This document shows positions 44,912-55,151 of a stretch of 64,000 nucleotides of DNA, piece by piece; within the stretch, counting starts at the first letter, position 1, and every line of letters starts with the position of its first letter. Where the stretch lies: positions 2,108,001 to 2,172,000 of the forward strand of contig NC_015416.1 in NCBI RefSeq assembly GCF_000204415.1. Direction: 5' to 3'. The notes beneath the pieces are model-generated. The model ran no database searches and was not told the origin of the DNA. It saw only the letters and a list, made by a program, of their open reading frames with translations. This DNA comes from Methanothrix soehngenii GP6 (GTDB lineage Archaea; Halobacteriota; Methanosarcinia; Methanotrichales; Methanotrichaceae). The position numbers were made by a program, and so were the translations under genes.

Positions 44912-46297
44912 TCACTTCTTCGCCGTGCTTGCGTACTTGGGATGATACTGCTTGATGTATTTGTCGTCAATCCTGGTGAGCATTGCTTCCGGAAGGTCGG
45001 CCAGGAGATCCCATCCGATCTGGAGGGTCTCGAATATGGACCTATCCTCATCTCTGCTCTGGTTGACGAATCTTCTCTCGAACTTGTCGGCGAACTCCAG
45101 GACCAATTTATCGCGTTCAGAGAGAGCCTCTTTGCCCACGATAGCCGCCAGGCCGCGCAGATCATTGCCCTCTGCATAATAAGCATAGAGCTGATCGGAC
45201 ACTGCTCTGTGATCCTCTCGAGTATGGCCTTTTCCGATACCGGAGTTCATCAGCCGGCTTAAGCTAGGCCTTATGTCAACGGGCGGATAGATGCCCTTTC
45301 TGTGCAGCTCTCGGGAGATGAGGATCTGACCCTCGGTGATGTATCCGGACAGGTCCGGAATGGGGTGGGTGATGTCGTCGCCGGGCATGGTCAGGATGGG
45401 GAACTGGGTGATGGATCCCTTCTTGCCCTTGATGATCCCTGCTCTCTCGTACTGGCAGGCCAGGTCGGTGTACATGTAACCTGGGTAGCCACGTCGTCCG
45501 GGCACCTCTTCACGAGCAGCACCCATCTGTCTGAGCGACTCGCAATAGTTGGTCATGTCGGTGTAGATGATGAGCACGTGCATGTCCAGATCGAATGCCA
45601 GGTACTCGGCGGTGGTCAGCCCCAGCCTGGGGGTGAGAATCCTCTCCACAGCCGGGTCATCGGCCAGGTTGAGGAAAACGACTGCTCTCTCCAGAGCGCC
45701 AGTTCTCTCGAAGTCAGCCAGGAAGTGCTGAGCCTCTTCGTTGGTGATGCCCATGGCGCAGAAGATAACTGCGAAGGACTCGGCCTCACCAAGGGCCTTG
45801 GCTTGCCTGGCGATCTGCAGAGCAAGATCGTTGTGAGGCAGACCAGCGCCCGAGAAGATGGGCAGCTTCTGGCCGCGCACCAGGGTATTTGTGCCATCGA
45901 TAGTTGAGATGCCCGTCTGGATAAATGCACGAGGCTTCTCACGGGAAGCTGGATTGATGGCAGCTCCTGCAATATCTCTCAATACATCGGGTACGATCTC
46001 AGGGCCGCCGTCTCTGGGCTTTCCAGATCCGGACAGAACGCGTCCCACGATGGCGGGAGACAATGGCATCTTGATGACGTCTCCGGTGAAACTGACGGCA
46101 GAATCCTTGGACAGACCACCGGTTCCCTCGAATATCTGAATAACCACGATGTCATCAGAGGAATCCAGCACCTGTCCTCTTTTCAGATCTCCGCCAGTTC
46201 TGATTTCGACGAGCTCCATGTAGCCCACTGGCTCGGTCTTCTCCACGAAGATGAGTGGTCCGGAGATCTCAGTAATCGTCTTGTATTCCTTTGTCAT
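44912..46297 (-). CDS. ahaB: A-type ATP synthase regulatory subunit B
   Basis: The 461-residue subunit B alternates with A in the catalytic head and carries non-catalytic nucleotide sites. Family landmarks are [21 protein letters not shown] without a P-loop, [26 protein letters not shown] and [15 protein letters not shown] strong GGAGGG precedes ATG 46297. The gene follows ahaA by 12 bases. Confidence 0.97.
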   Translation of the reverse strand: MTKEYKTITEISGPLIFVEKTEPVGYMELVEIRTGGDLKRGQVLDSSDDIVVIQIFEGTGGLSKDSAVSFTGDVIKMPLSPAIVGRVLSGSGKPRDGGPEIVPDVLRDIAGAAINPASREKPRAFIQTGISTIDGTNTLVRGQKLPIFSGAGLPHNDLALQIARQAKALGEAESFAVIFCAMGITNEEAQHFLADFERTGALERAVVFLNLADDPAVERILTPRLGLTTAEYLAFDLDMHVLIIYTDMTNYCESLRQMGAAREEVPGRRGYPGYMYTDLACQYERAGIIKGKKGSITQFPILTMPGDDITHPIPDLSGYITEGQILISRELHRKGIYPPVDIRPSLSRLMNSGIGKGHTREDHRAVSDQLYAYYAEGNDLRGLAAIVGKEALSERDKLVLEFADKFERRFVNQSRDEDRSIFETLQIGWDLLADLPEAMLTRIDDKYIKQYHPKYASTAKK

Positions 46298-46309
46298 TTT
46301 GAACCCTCC

Positions 46310-48040
46310 TCACTTCAGCGCCTTAAACTCGGCATCCATCTGAGTCAGAACCTTTGCCAGTATGGGCTCATACTCAGCTTCCAGTCTTACCTTGGCCAGA
46401 GCATCCTTGGATGGAACAGATGTGATCTGCCCAACAGGTATGCCTTTCTGGACTGCCTCGAAGGCGTAGTCCCTGTACTTCAGGATGGCTTCCAACAGGT
46501 CGAACTGCTTCTTGTAGGGAGAGAAGGTATCAACCGGGTGGAATGCGCTCTGTGCCAGCCAGAAGTTGATGATCATCCTGGCTACTTCCAGTGTGACCTG
46601 CTGATCCTCAGGCAGCGCATCGGATCCTACGAGCATCACAATCTCTTCCAGCTCGGCGTTCTCCTGCAGTATAGCCATGGCCCGTCTCTTGTTCTTGTTC
46701 CAGTCAGCGCTGACGTTCTCTACGAACCAGGGCTCGAGGTCCAGGTCGTATAGCGAGTAGGAATCCAGCCAGTTGATGGACGGGAAATGCCTGCGCTGCG
46801 TCAGCTTGGAGTCAAGAGCCCAGAATACCTTGACCATTCTCAGTGTGTTCTGAGTAACGGGCTCGGTGAAATCTCCGCCGGCCGGGGACACGGCGCCTAC
46901 AATGCTAACGGAACCCTGTCCGCCATTTAAAACCTCGGCACGCCCGGCACGCTCATAGAAGTCAGCAAGTCTGGCACCCAGGTATGCGGGATAGCCTTCC
47001 TCACCAGGCATCTCTTCCAGACGAGAGCCCATCTCTCTCATGGCCTCTGCCCACCGGGAGGTGGAGTCAGCGGTCATCAGCACATCGTAGCCCATATCTC
47101 TGTAATACTCTGAGGTGGTCATTCCTGTGTAAACAGAAGCCTCACGAGCAGCCACAGGCATGTTGGAGGTATTGGCGTAAACGATGGACCTCTCCATCAG
47201 AGGCCTGCCGGTTCTGGGATCCTGCAGCTCGGGGAACTCATGGAGCAGGTCGGCCATCTCATTGCCACGTTCGCCGCAGCCCACATAGACCACAATGTCG
47301 ACATCTGCCCACTTGGACAGGGTCTGCTGCATAACCGTCTTTCCGGTGCCGAATCCGCCGGGAATGGCTGCCGTTCCGCCTTTGGCCAGGGAGAAGAATC
47401 CGTCTATGACCCTCTGTCCTGTTCTCAGAGGAATGGTGGGTGCCAGTTTTTCTGTAACTGGTCGGGCCTGTCTTACCGGCCACTTATGCATCATGAAGAG
47501 CTTGGTTCCGTCATCCAAGACCGCAATGGTCTCATCAACGGTGAAGTTTCCATCATAGATCTCTTTGATGGCACCGCCCTTTAGGTTGGGTGGGACCATG
47601 ATCTTATGCTTGATAAGAAGTTGCTCTTGGACCTCGCCAATGGCCTGGCCGGGCTTGACCGTATCGCCCTTTTTCACTACGGACTTGAACTCCCACTTCT
47701 TCTTGTGGTCGATGCCGTCTACGAACAGACCCCGGCTGATGAAATCTCCCGATGCCTCTGCCAGCTTGGGTAGCGGCCTTTGAATACCGTCGTAAATCTG
47801 GGTCAGAATGCCTGGTCCCAGTTGTGCTACGAGAGGAGCGCCTGTCTCCTTGACGGGCTCGCCAGGCCTGACGCCGCCCGTATCCTCGTATACCTGAATG
47901 ATATGTTTATTGCCGGAAATGCCGATGACCTCGCTCATCAGGCCTTCCTCGCCGACCAATACCAGGTCGTACATGGAAGCCTTCAGGCCAGTGGCCTGAA
48001 CCAGTGGTCCGGCGACTCGCTTAATTTTCCCTACTTCCAT
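46310..48040 (-). CDS. ahaA: A-type ATP synthase catalytic subunit A
   Basis: The 576-residue catalytic subunit has the P-loop GGFGTGKT near residue 230, the A-subunit-specific non-homologous region before it, and [12 protein letters not shown]. The later [14 protein letters not shown] and [12 protein letters not shown] are also family landmarks. It makes ATP from the ion gradient. Its start overlaps the end of ahaF by 10 bases, implying coupled translation. No intein is present. Confidence 0.97.
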   Translation of the reverse strand: MEVGKIKRVAGPLVQATGLKASMYDLVLVGEEGLMSEVIGISGNKHIIQVYEDTGGVRPGEPVKETGAPLVAQLGPGILTQIYDGIQRPLPKLAEASGDFISRGLFVDGIDHKKKWEFKSVVKKGDTVKPGQAIGEVQEQLLIKHKIMVPPNLKGGAIKEIYDGNFTVDETIAVLDDGTKLFMMHKWPVRQARPVTEKLAPTIPLRTGQRVIDGFFSLAKGGTAAIPGGFGTGKTVMQQTLSKWADVDIVVYVGCGERGNEMADLLHEFPELQDPRTGRPLMERSIVYANTSNMPVAAREASVYTGMTTSEYYRDMGYDVLMTADSTSRWAEAMREMGSRLEEMPGEEGYPAYLGARLADFYERAGRAEVLNGGQGSVSIVGAVSPAGGDFTEPVTQNTLRMVKVFWALDSKLTQRRHFPSINWLDSYSLYDLDLEPWFVENVSADWNKNKRRAMAILQENAELEEIVMLVGSDALPEDQQVTLEVARMIINFWLAQSAFHPVDTFSPYKKQFDLLEAILKYRDYAFEAVQKGIPVGQITSVPSKDALAKVRLEAEYEPILAKVLTQMDAEFKALK

Positions 48041-48330
48041 AAATCAACACCTATTGCCCTTTTAATCTTCTCTCTCATCTCTGTGCTCTGCTCGGTTCCG
48101 ATGGTAATCATGGTAGGCTTGATAGACTCGGATAACTGCTCCTGAAGCCTCTTGGGCAGCTTATTATAATCCGATTGCTTCAACACCAGAATTCCAACAC
48201 TGGAATCGGCCATGACATCGCCAATCTTTGAGACCATCTCATCTTCCGTGTTGGCAGCATATGACTTCTTGACTCCTGCCAGATTGAACCCGAGGACACT
48301 CTCGCTTCCACCTACAAAAGCAATCTCCAT
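48031..48330 (-). CDS. ahaF: A-type ATP synthase subunit F
   Basis: The 99-residue Rossmann-like subunit F has the start IAFVGGSESVLGFNLAGVK, expected for this family. It binds the central stalk with D and helps regulate turnover. It lies between ahaC (1 base apart) and ahaA (overlapping). Confidence 0.95.
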   Translation of the reverse strand: MEIAFVGGSESVLGFNLAGVKKSYAANTEDEMVSKIGDVMADSSVGILVLKQSDYNKLPKRLQEQLSESIKPTMITIGTEQSTEMREKIKRAIGVDLWK

Positions 48331-48331
48331 T

Positions 48332-49381
48332 TTAGGCCACCACCACTTGTTCCTCTATGAGTTCAGAGGGGAGTCCAGCTTCCTTGCCCCTAACGATCTT
48401 TCTGATGTTGGAAACCTCTGTCTCTTTGCTCACCATATATCCGAGCACCGGCAGGATGGATAGCGGATGATAATTGGAAAGAGCCCATGCATACCGTATG
48501 AGATAAGCCTTTAACCTGGCTTCGACTCTGCTAACGGCGTCAAGATCTGATGTTGCGATATCGGATATTGACGACCAGAAGGGGTATCCCTCCAATCCGC
48601 GCAGAAACTCGCCAAAAGGCTGACCTGCCATGCGGGACAGCTCATCGTGCAGCTTTCCTCCAGGAATAAGGTTCTCCTGTATTACGGCTGCATCGATGCC
48701 TGCTTTGTTCATCCGGAAGAGAGTGATCAGATTCTTGATATCTATCTCCCTGCGAACGTATTTGAGCAGCAGTCCTCCTCCTACCGATAATGTGCCGCCT
48801 ACAGCGCGTTCCATCCTGAAGTAATAGAGCTTGTCCAGTGCATTCTCCAGAGATGCAAGATTCTTGCCATCGTATTGTGCCAGAGCGCTGGCATAATCGG
48901 TGCCATCAAAGGCGGAGATGATATCCTGAATGCTATCCTTCTTCGCCAGCTCCTCGAGGTGCTCTGGGGATAGCTCGCCCGCAGGCACGAGATATTTCAT
49001 GATCTCTGTGTCGGAGGCTCCCGAGAACTTTCCTCGCAGGAGTGTCTTGATGTTCCAGACATCCCAGCGCCTCAGATACTCCAGAATCAGGAATGATGGC
49101 TCGTCTATGGAGACTTCCGCCAGCTTCCTGAAGGTCTTCGCCATATTGTCGAATGTGGCGTGTTCTATCAGATCCACTCCGGAGTAATCCTTGGCGAGCG
49201 CGTCGATTTCCTCTTTGTACTGGGTCTCTTCCAGGTATCGTGCGATCTCTGACATCTCCATGTTCATCATGCGGGGATACATCTCCGCAGGAATGAGCTT
49301 GGTCTTCATCGCTCTGACTCTGCCCGTGATGTAAGCGTACTTCACCGGTAAACCGAACTTCGGCAAACGTAGTACAGGCAT
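48332..49381 (-). CDS. ahaC: A-type ATP synthase subunit C
   Basis: The ~350-residue helical protein connects the proteolipid ring with the stalk (V-ATPase d homologue). [16 protein letters not shown] and the repeated three-fold helical pattern are family features. ATG 49381 is chosen because GGTGAGG lies at the right distance; GTG 49390 is in frame but overlaps the ahaE stop. Confidence 0.95.
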   Translation of the reverse strand: MPVLRLPKFGLPVKYAYITGRVRAMKTKLIPAEMYPRMMNMEMSEIARYLEETQYKEEIDALAKDYSGVDLIEHATFDNMAKTFRKLAEVSIDEPSFLILEYLRRWDVWNIKTLLRGKFSGASDTEIMKYLVPAGELSPEHLEELAKKDSIQDIISAFDGTDYASALAQYDGKNLASLENALDKLYYFRMERAVGGTLSVGGGLLLKYVRREIDIKNLITLFRMNKAGIDAAVIQENLIPGGKLHDELSRMAGQPFGEFLRGLEGYPFWSSISDIATSDLDAVSRVEARLKAYLIRYAWALSNYHPLSILPVLGYMVSKETEVSNIRKIVRGKEAGLPSELIEEQVVVA

Positions 49382-49386
49382 AGTCC

Positions 49387-49935
49387 TCACCCGAATAGTA
49401 CCTTGGAAACCTCTTTCATGCGGTTATTAAAGACCTCACGCGCAAGAGTTTCATATGACAAATCGTAACGTAGAGCTCCATCACCGCTCTCAACCACAAC
49501 GCCGCCGATGATATCCAGGTTCCCGCCGTAATTGGGGGCGAGAGAGGATAGGAAGGCCTCATCTCGCTTGTTGGAGTAGACCTTCATATCCTTGAGATCG
49601 TATGGCTCGAGCATCTTCTTAAGCATGGCCTCATTATCCTTCTTGGGAAGATTGGATATCTTCTCAAGGAGCTTCGTCCTTGCTTTCTCCAGGAGATCCT
49701 TGTGAACATTAAGCTCCGATCTCTTAACCTCGAGATTGGCGCTGGAGATCTCCCTGCGCTCGATAGCCTCTATGGCGTGTCCGACCTCAGACTCCTTCCT
49801 GGATTTGATTTCAGCGGCACGTTCCCTAGCTTCATTGAGTATTCTTGCAGCCTCAAGGTCCGCTTCGCTCGTTATCTGAGCGACCTTGTCCTTACTGGTT
49901 GCCAGAACCGACTCAACCACTGCATCTAGTGCCAT
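49387..49935 (-). CDS. ahaE: A-type ATP synthase subunit E (peripheral stalk)
   Basis: The 182-residue protein has a long charged N-terminal helix ([20 protein letters not shown]) and a globular C-terminus with [20 protein letters not shown], the conserved VatE end. With H it forms the peripheral stalk. It precedes ahaC with a close junction. Confidence 0.95.
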   Translation of the reverse strand: MALDAVVESVLATSKDKVAQITSEADLEAARILNEARERAAEIKSRKESEVGHAIEAIERREISSANLEVKRSELNVHKDLLEKARTKLLEKISNLPKKDNEAMLKKMLEPYDLKDMKVYSNKRDEAFLSSLAPNYGGNLDIIGGVVVESGDGALRYDLSYETLAREVFNNRMKEVSKVLFG

Positions 49936-49963
49936 TGCCTCTCACCCTTTGGAAATGGCCAGC

Positions 49964-50230
49964 TCAGGGTGTCACTATTGCAGAGAAGGGCGTCCAGGCG
50001 AACATCAGGATCAGCGATACAGCGAGGCCGAAGATGATCAGGGTCTCAGGCAGAAGCATGAGGAAAAGACCCTTACCCAGGAATCCAGGCTCCTCAGCCA
50101 CTACACCAACCACAGCCGCTCCGATACCCTGCTCACCAACACCTGCACCGATGCCTGCTAATCCAGTAGCGAGGCCAGCGCCGACAGCTATCAATCCATA
50201 CAGTATTCCCGCATCTGCTACAACTACCAT
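49964..50230 (-). CDS. ahaK: A-type ATP synthase proteolipid subunit K (c ring)
   Basis: The 88-residue protein is a two-helix hairpin with Gly-rich helix 1 (GAGLATGLAGIGAGVGEQG) and helix 2 carrying the ion-binding glutamate E62 in LLPETLIIFG. The helix-1 glutamine Q34 and Thr63 next to the glutamate resemble residues that coordinate Na+ in known Na+-coupled rings, but the Tyr five positions later is Phe. ATG 50230 follows AAGGAGG by 10 bases; TTG 50239 is less likely. It is a simple one-hairpin c subunit, not a fused multimer. Confidence 0.95.
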   Translation of the reverse strand: MVVVADAGILYGLIAVGAGLATGLAGIGAGVGEQGIGAAVVGVVAEEPGFLGKGLFLMLLPETLIIFGLAVSLILMFAWTPFSAIVTP

Positions 50231-50297
50231 TTTCCTCAATCCTCCTTTTTATGAATATTACAATCTGTGCTCATATTTCTAATTTCAAAGATCGCTT

Positions 50298-52331
50298 TCA
50301 TGCCTTCAAGAACCTCCGGACATGTCCGAAGGGGCTATACTCCACTCCACCACCATGCGCGCTGTAGAATTTGGTGAACATCTCCACATAATGCAACCTG
50401 AGAGGATGCATGAAGGGAGAGAGAATTCCCAGCAGAATGTTGATGAAATGCACTGCTACCAATACCATTATGCCTACGATGATCGCAAGTATCGAGAAAT
50501 CGGCACTGTTAGTCGCTCCACCGCTCAACATGGGCATTATGACATAGAACGATAGCTGGTTGGCAGCATATGCCAGACCTACCGAAGCCAAGCCAATGGC
50601 CAGAAGCCTAAGGTAGGATATCAGGTTGCTCACATAGGATGGCACGTGTGCCAGACCCATGGCGCCTTCCGGACCCATGACCATCATCACTATGGATAAT
50701 ACGATCACTGCGGCACCGATGTACACCATGATCATCTGTCCCATGACCAATCCAAGAAGCGCCACGGCGAAGAACACCTGGAAGAGCATCACAGGAAGCC
50801 GCTCGAAATAGGCATGCCTCTTCTCGCCATAGTTCAACTCCGTCTTGATTCCCAGAATGGATCCCACAGAACAATGGATCACGCCGATGAACAGACTCAC
50901 GCCGATCAAAAGCAGAACAGCATTCGTTGCCAATCTATATAACGGGAAGATCCCCAACGGGCCAAGCCTTCCCAGCGGGCCGAAAGTTCCTTCGCCGAAG
51001 AACAAGCCCATCTCCTGAAGCTCAATCATCTCATGATGAGATAGCATTCCTACCATATAGTTCCACAGGCCAAGGGGCCCGAAGATCTCACCGTAGAATA
51101 TGCCGAATATGACTGACCATACTCCCGCAATCATGACGATGTTGATCAGCTGCTGCCACCCTTCTGTCCTGAATCTCTTCTTTAGCAGAGTCAGAATCAG
51201 CAGGATCACAATGCCATAGCCTACGTCTCCCAGGATCATGCCGAACATGATCGGGAAGAAGACGAATATAAGCAGCGATGGATCGAACTCCTTGTACTCC
51301 GGAATGGCGAATAGCCTGGTGATCAACTCATATGGCTTGACAATGCTTGGATTGTCCATCTTGGTTGGAACGTCTTCGCCGCCTTTGACAAGGTCATCGG
51401 CCTCTTTGTCGGCTATCAATTGGACGTCCAGCTTTCCTCCAGCAGCACTCTCCAACTCGCTCTTCAGCCGGCCGTACTGATCGCTAGGAACCCAGCCGTC
51501 TATCACAAAGGCGTTGTCCGTCTCTGCGAACCTGAGAGGAGACTCAGTCTTGCTGACCTGCATCGACAGATACTCATCCGTCGCCAGCATCAGATCTTCA
51601 TATTGCTTCTTCACATCGACAAGCTTCTTATGGAGAGGCGCTAGCTCGCCTTCCAGAGATTTTATGCTGCCATTGAGTGAAGCAATAGCTGAATCAACAC
51701 TGCCTTCGAGCTTGGGAACGGACATCTCAGAGAAACCGTGCTCGGAAAGGACCGCAGATACCTCGCTGGCCTTTTCTGCAGGCACAAATACTGCCACATA
51801 AGTCGCATTCTTGGCGGTGCCGGTAAAGATCTCATTTACTGGAGAGACCCGGGCTACATCTGCATCCACAGGCGTAACAGCAGTGCCTACGAATGTCGCC
51901 AGAGAATCATAACCATGATAAGCTTCCAGGGGCAACGGCAATATGGATAACGGAGTTAAAGCCCTGATCTGATCCTGCTTGGACTTGATCTCTGCTTCTA
52001 TAGCAACGATCCTCTCGTAGGTGGCAGTGACATCGCCCCCCACGTTATTGAGAAGATTGTCCATCTCGGATAGAACCTGTGACTCAGGATATGTCTTCTC
52101 AGGCGCCTTGTTCTTTATATCAAGGTACCTGGTGACCGATCTGAGCTTAATGAGGTTCTCAGAGTACTCCCTGGCTTTGCCTATGGGCTTTCCCAATGCA
52201 AATTCAGGCTGGTTGCCATTGTAATTCACAATGTGCAATAAGCGCAACTCATGCAGCTTTTCTACTACTGGAGATATTACGTCCTTTGACCCGGCTACGA
52301 CCACACGACTCATATTAACGGGCCTAAGCAT
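50298..52331 (-). CDS. ahaI: A-type ATP synthase membrane subunit I (a subunit)
   Basis: The 677-residue protein has a large cytosolic N-terminal half (about 1-340) and seven or eight membrane spans in the C-terminal half, as in V/A-type a subunits. It forms the ion half-channels against the K ring. The segment SNLISYLRLLAIGLASVGLA contains the essential arginine. It overlaps the end of ahaH by 8 bases. Confidence 0.96.
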   Translation of the reverse strand: MLRPVNMSRVVVAGSKDVISPVVEKLHELRLLHIVNYNGNQPEFALGKPIGKAREYSENLIKLRSVTRYLDIKNKAPEKTYPESQVLSEMDNLLNNVGGDVTATYERIVAIEAEIKSKQDQIRALTPLSILPLPLEAYHGYDSLATFVGTAVTPVDADVARVSPVNEIFTGTAKNATYVAVFVPAEKASEVSAVLSEHGFSEMSVPKLEGSVDSAIASLNGSIKSLEGELAPLHKKLVDVKKQYEDLMLATDEYLSMQVSKTESPLRFAETDNAFVIDGWVPSDQYGRLKSELESAAGGKLDVQLIADKEADDLVKGGEDVPTKMDNPSIVKPYELITRLFAIPEYKEFDPSLLIFVFFPIMFGMILGDVGYGIVILLILTLLKKRFRTEGWQQLINIVMIAGVWSVIFGIFYGEIFGPLGLWNYMVGMLSHHEMIELQEMGLFFGEGTFGPLGRLGPLGIFPLYRLATNAVLLLIGVSLFIGVIHCSVGSILGIKTELNYGEKRHAYFERLPVMLFQVFFAVALLGLVMGQMIMVYIGAAVIVLSIVMMVMGPEGAMGLAHVPSYVSNLISYLRLLAIGLASVGLAYAANQLSFYVIMPMLSGGATNSADFSILAIIVGIMVLVAVHFINILLGILSPFMHPLRLHYVEMFTKFYSAHGGGVEYSPFGHVRRFLKA

Positions 52332-52650
52332 GTAACGACCCCATAAACTCCTTTAGCAAATATTCAACTGCTTTGTCCAGCTTGGCACTGGCGCTGCCGC
52401 TCATTGAGGCGACGTTTTTATCGCCACTCTGGATGATTGACTGCTTCTTTGCCTTTACATCGCTCTCTGCTTTGGCAACGCTCTTGTCATAGTAGTCCTG
52501 TGCATCAATCTCGGCGGATTTGACGAGGTTCATTGCTTCGGTAGTGGCAGCGGCTATTTTTTTCTCCTTCTCCTCCAGAGCCTGCTGGACTGCAGCCCTG
52601 GATTGGGCCTCTGCCGATTTGATTTTCGATAAGATTTCGTCTCTAGCCAT
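52324..52650 (-). CDS. ahaH: A-type ATP synthase subunit H (peripheral stalk)
   Basis: The 108-residue coiled-coil protein (AEAQSRAAVQQALEEKEKK) is the first gene of the operon. It pairs with E in the peripheral stalk. A candidate TATA box lies about 100 bases upstream. Confidence 0.92.
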   Translation of the reverse strand: MARDEILSKIKSAEAQSRAAVQQALEEKEKKIAAATTEAMNLVKSAEIDAQDYYDKSVAKAESDVKAKKQSIIQSGDKNVASMSGSASAKLDKAVEYLLKEFMGSLHA

Positions 52651-52751
52651 CTGATCCCTCTACATATTCCCTCACTACACCACTCCTGTTTTTCAAACAG
52701 CGCTACATCACTTTTGGCTCGTGATAAACGCTCTTTTGCATCCTCATCTAC

Positions 52752-52761
52752 CAATATAAAC
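52752..52761 (-). promoter_or_regulatory. Candidate TATA box of the aha operon
   Basis: Read on the minus strand, CCGAAGAGTTTATATTGG contains a TATA-like TTTATATTGG with a purine-rich BRE-like sequence before it. It lies about 100 bases upstream of ahaH and is the best promoter candidate for the whole operon. Confidence 0.45.
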
Positions 52762-52806
52762 TCTTCGGTTTTGGTTTGAAGAGAGGAGGGGCCATTGCCT
52801 CATCGC

Positions 52807-53909
52807 TTAACATCCCCAAAATTTCAGAGCAACTTCCAGCTCTTTGTGGTCTTTTGCATATTCTTTTAAGTCAATATGCTTTAACCAGGCCTCTGTCGCC
52901 TGCACCATTGCCCGCGCTCCAGCGGTGGTACCATCCGGATGGCCGTGGACGCCGCCCCCTGCCTGGACGATGCAGTCTATGCCATAGCCATCCAGGTTCC
53001 CGTGGACCTTTGCTGGATAGATCCCGCCCGAGGCCACGGGGAAGAACCTCTTATAGCTACCCATTCCTCTCGCAGAGCGTCGCGGCACAGGTCGTTCTCC
53101 TCCCTCTCAAGAGACATCTTGCCCATGCAGCTTCCGGTATGCAGGTTAGTGCCTCCCACCATGCGCACCAGCTTGGCTATGACCAGCATGGAGATGCCGT
53201 GGCTCTTGTCCCTGGCAGAGGCGCCTTGCAAGGTTCTGTGCACATGTATGGGGACGTTCAGGTTCTGGGAAAGGGGCTCAAGGGAGGAGAAGCCTGCGGG
53301 GAGGACATCGATCATGACCATATTGGCCCCATGGTCCACTGCTTCTTCCGCCCGCTCCAGGATTCTGTCCGCCCCAGCGGTGACACTTACTGCATAGAAG
53401 GCCTTCTTGCCCGTCTCCTTCTCCACCCGGCCCAGAGCGGACATGACCGCCTCCAGCCTGAGAATAAGGGGGCAAAAGCCCTGATCGGTGAGGGCCTCGT
53501 CGTCCTTGACCAGGCCCATCCTGGGCTTGACGATGGTGCCGACGAGGGGCTGGTCGTAGACGCCCAGAATCCTTCATGCATCCTCTATCCCGAACCGGGG
53601 ACCCTTATGCGCCCGGATTATGCTCTGAGGAAAGATGACATCCTGCAGGCGCACCTTCTTGAGGTTTCCTGCCACCACCGAGAGGTACTGGGGGACGTTT
53701 CCCGGCTCGAAGAGATCATCGGGAAATGCGATCTCGACCTCACTGCCCTGAACGGATATCACCCGCGCGGCCAACGGATTGTCCTGGCCCCGCACATCGG
53801 TCCAGTTGCCGGTCGGCTGCTCGGCAGCAATGGCCTCCGCCGCCTTTTAGATGGGAAGGTCGGTTTCAACATGATATTTTGCAGCAAGTTCCATTACCGC
53901 TCCTGGCAT
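52807..53909 (-). pseudogene. Decayed form III (archaeal) RuBisCO large subunit
   Basis: Three minus-strand segments reconstruct most of a form III RuBisCO, from KYHVETDLPI through VGTIVKP, LVKDDEALTDQGF and HVHRTLQGAS to [15 protein letters not shown]. The gene is broken. An in-frame TAA at 53847-53849 follows residue ~20. Frameshifts lie near 53575 and 53080. About 20 residues are missing in frame between VKPRMG and LVKDDE, and about 8 after VVAGNL. The active-site HRAMH-type motif has become HRTLQ. No function as carboxylase is likely. Confidence 0.88.
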
Positions 53910-54158
53910 CAATCATAGCCACCCATCAGACCGAGCAAGATCGTTCGCTATTAATAGCATTAGGCTTCATTGGCCGACTCCGCAGATAGATATCTCTGGC
54001 AAATACAAGTACTTCTGCAAAGATACCGAGAATTTGCGATTCACATTCATCAAAAAACGGCAATTAGAGAATCGATAATACATTTTTTTCAGTATGGGGC
54101 AACATCTTTATTATCGAGGAAAAACTTGCAGACTGCTAAAAGATATCGAGGAGAATCC
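53910..54158. other. Intergenic region between RuBisCO relic and FBPase
   Basis: The region presumably holds the FBPase promoter. The FBPase frame stays open through it, but no signal supports translation before ATG 54159. Confidence 0.4.
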
Positions 54159-55097
54159 ATGGTTGACGGCATAAATAATCATACTCGATTTATCGTTGAT
54201 CTGAGGCGGCACATGTGGATGAGTGGCATCGAGGTGGAACTGCGGCGGCTCATCTGGCAGATTGCTGTTGTTGGCAAGTATATCTCTGCAAAGATCCACG
54301 AATCAAACCGAAAGCTGGCCGGCTTCAAAAACGTTTATGGCGAGGACCAACTGGCGCTGGACCGCATCTCCGACGACATATTGAAAAATATGCTGCGGAA
54401 CTCCGGATTTGTCCGCGAGTATGCCTCCGAGGAGCAGGAGGATATCATCACCATCGGTCAAGGGCAGGAACAGTATATTGTCACCGCTGATCCAGTGGAC
54501 GGCTCTTCCCTGGTGGATACCAATCTGGCCATTGGGACGATCATCGGCATCCACAGAAATTCAATATTCGACTGCGGCAAAAATTCGATGGTCGCCGCTC
54601 TTTATATCACCTACGGCCCGCTCATCACCATGATCTACTCTGCAGGAAAGGGCGTGCATGAGTTCGTATTGGATCGCGAAGGAGAGTATGTCCTGTCCGA
54701 GGAGAATATCAGGCTCAATGAGAGAGGATCCATCTTTTCCCCTGGCGGTCTGCGCAAAGACTGGACGGACAGCCATCATAGGTATATCGATAAGCTGGAG
54801 GCAGATGGCTACAAGCTGCGCTATAGCGGTGGTTTCGTCCCCGATATTAATCAGGTCATCATCAAGAGGGGAGGGTTGTTCACCTATCCGGCACTGAAAA
54901 AATCGCCTCAGGGAAAGCTGCGGTTGCTGTTTGAGCTTCAGCCCATGGCCTTTATTGTGGAGCAGGCAGGAGGCATGGCAACTGATGGGAAAGACGATAT
55001 ACTATCCCTCAAAGTGAATTCAGTTAATCAGCGCTCGCCCATCTATATCGGTTCGAGGACGGAAGTGACCATGGCGAGAGAATTCCTGTCGCAGTAA
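54159..55097 (+). CDS. fbp: Class I fructose-1,6-bisphosphatase
   Basis: From ATG 54159 (GAGGAG 6 bases upstream) the protein has 312 residues. It has the class I FBPase metal and substrate motifs: EDQLALDRISDD, EYASEEQEDI and ADPVDGSSLVDTNLAIGTIIGIH (the DPLDGSS motif with V for L). The C-terminal LLFELQPMAFIVEQAGG is also typical. It hydrolyses fructose-1,6-bisphosphate in gluconeogenesis. Class I enzymes are uncommon in archaea, so transfer from bacteria is possible. The aldolase gene follows after 54 bases. Confidence 0.92.
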   Translation: MVDGINNHTRFIVDLRRHMWMSGIEVELRRLIWQIAVVGKYISAKIHESNRKLAGFKNVYGEDQLALDRISDDILKNMLRNSGFVREYASEEQEDIITIGQGQEQYIVTADPVDGSSLVDTNLAIGTIIGIHRNSIFDCGKNSMVAALYITYGPLITMIYSAGKGVHEFVLDREGEYVLSEENIRLNERGSIFSPGGLRKDWTDSHHRYIDKLEADGYKLRYSGGFVPDINQVIIKRGGLFTYPALKKSPQGKLRLLFELQPMAFIVEQAGGMATDGKDDILSLKVNSVNQRSPIYIGSRTEVTMAREFLSQ

Positions 55098-55151
55098 ATG
55101 AGTTATAATTAACATATAAATAATAAATACATTAGAGGGAAAGGTGCAGCA

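Noticed and set aside
44908-45186. N-terminal extension of AhaD
   Set aside because: It lies entirely inside ahaB in another frame; the family start MPVIPGTKPTR is at 44907.
45302-45907. Plus-strand frame of 201 codons within ahaB
   Set aside because: It is the shadow of a highly conserved gene; codon pattern follows the minus strand.
52776-53918. Long plus-strand frame of 380 codons
   Set aside because: It is antisense to the RuBisCO relic, whose family motifs read clearly on the minus strand. The composition of the plus-strand product is unlike a real protein (Arg/His/Pro/Leu-rich).
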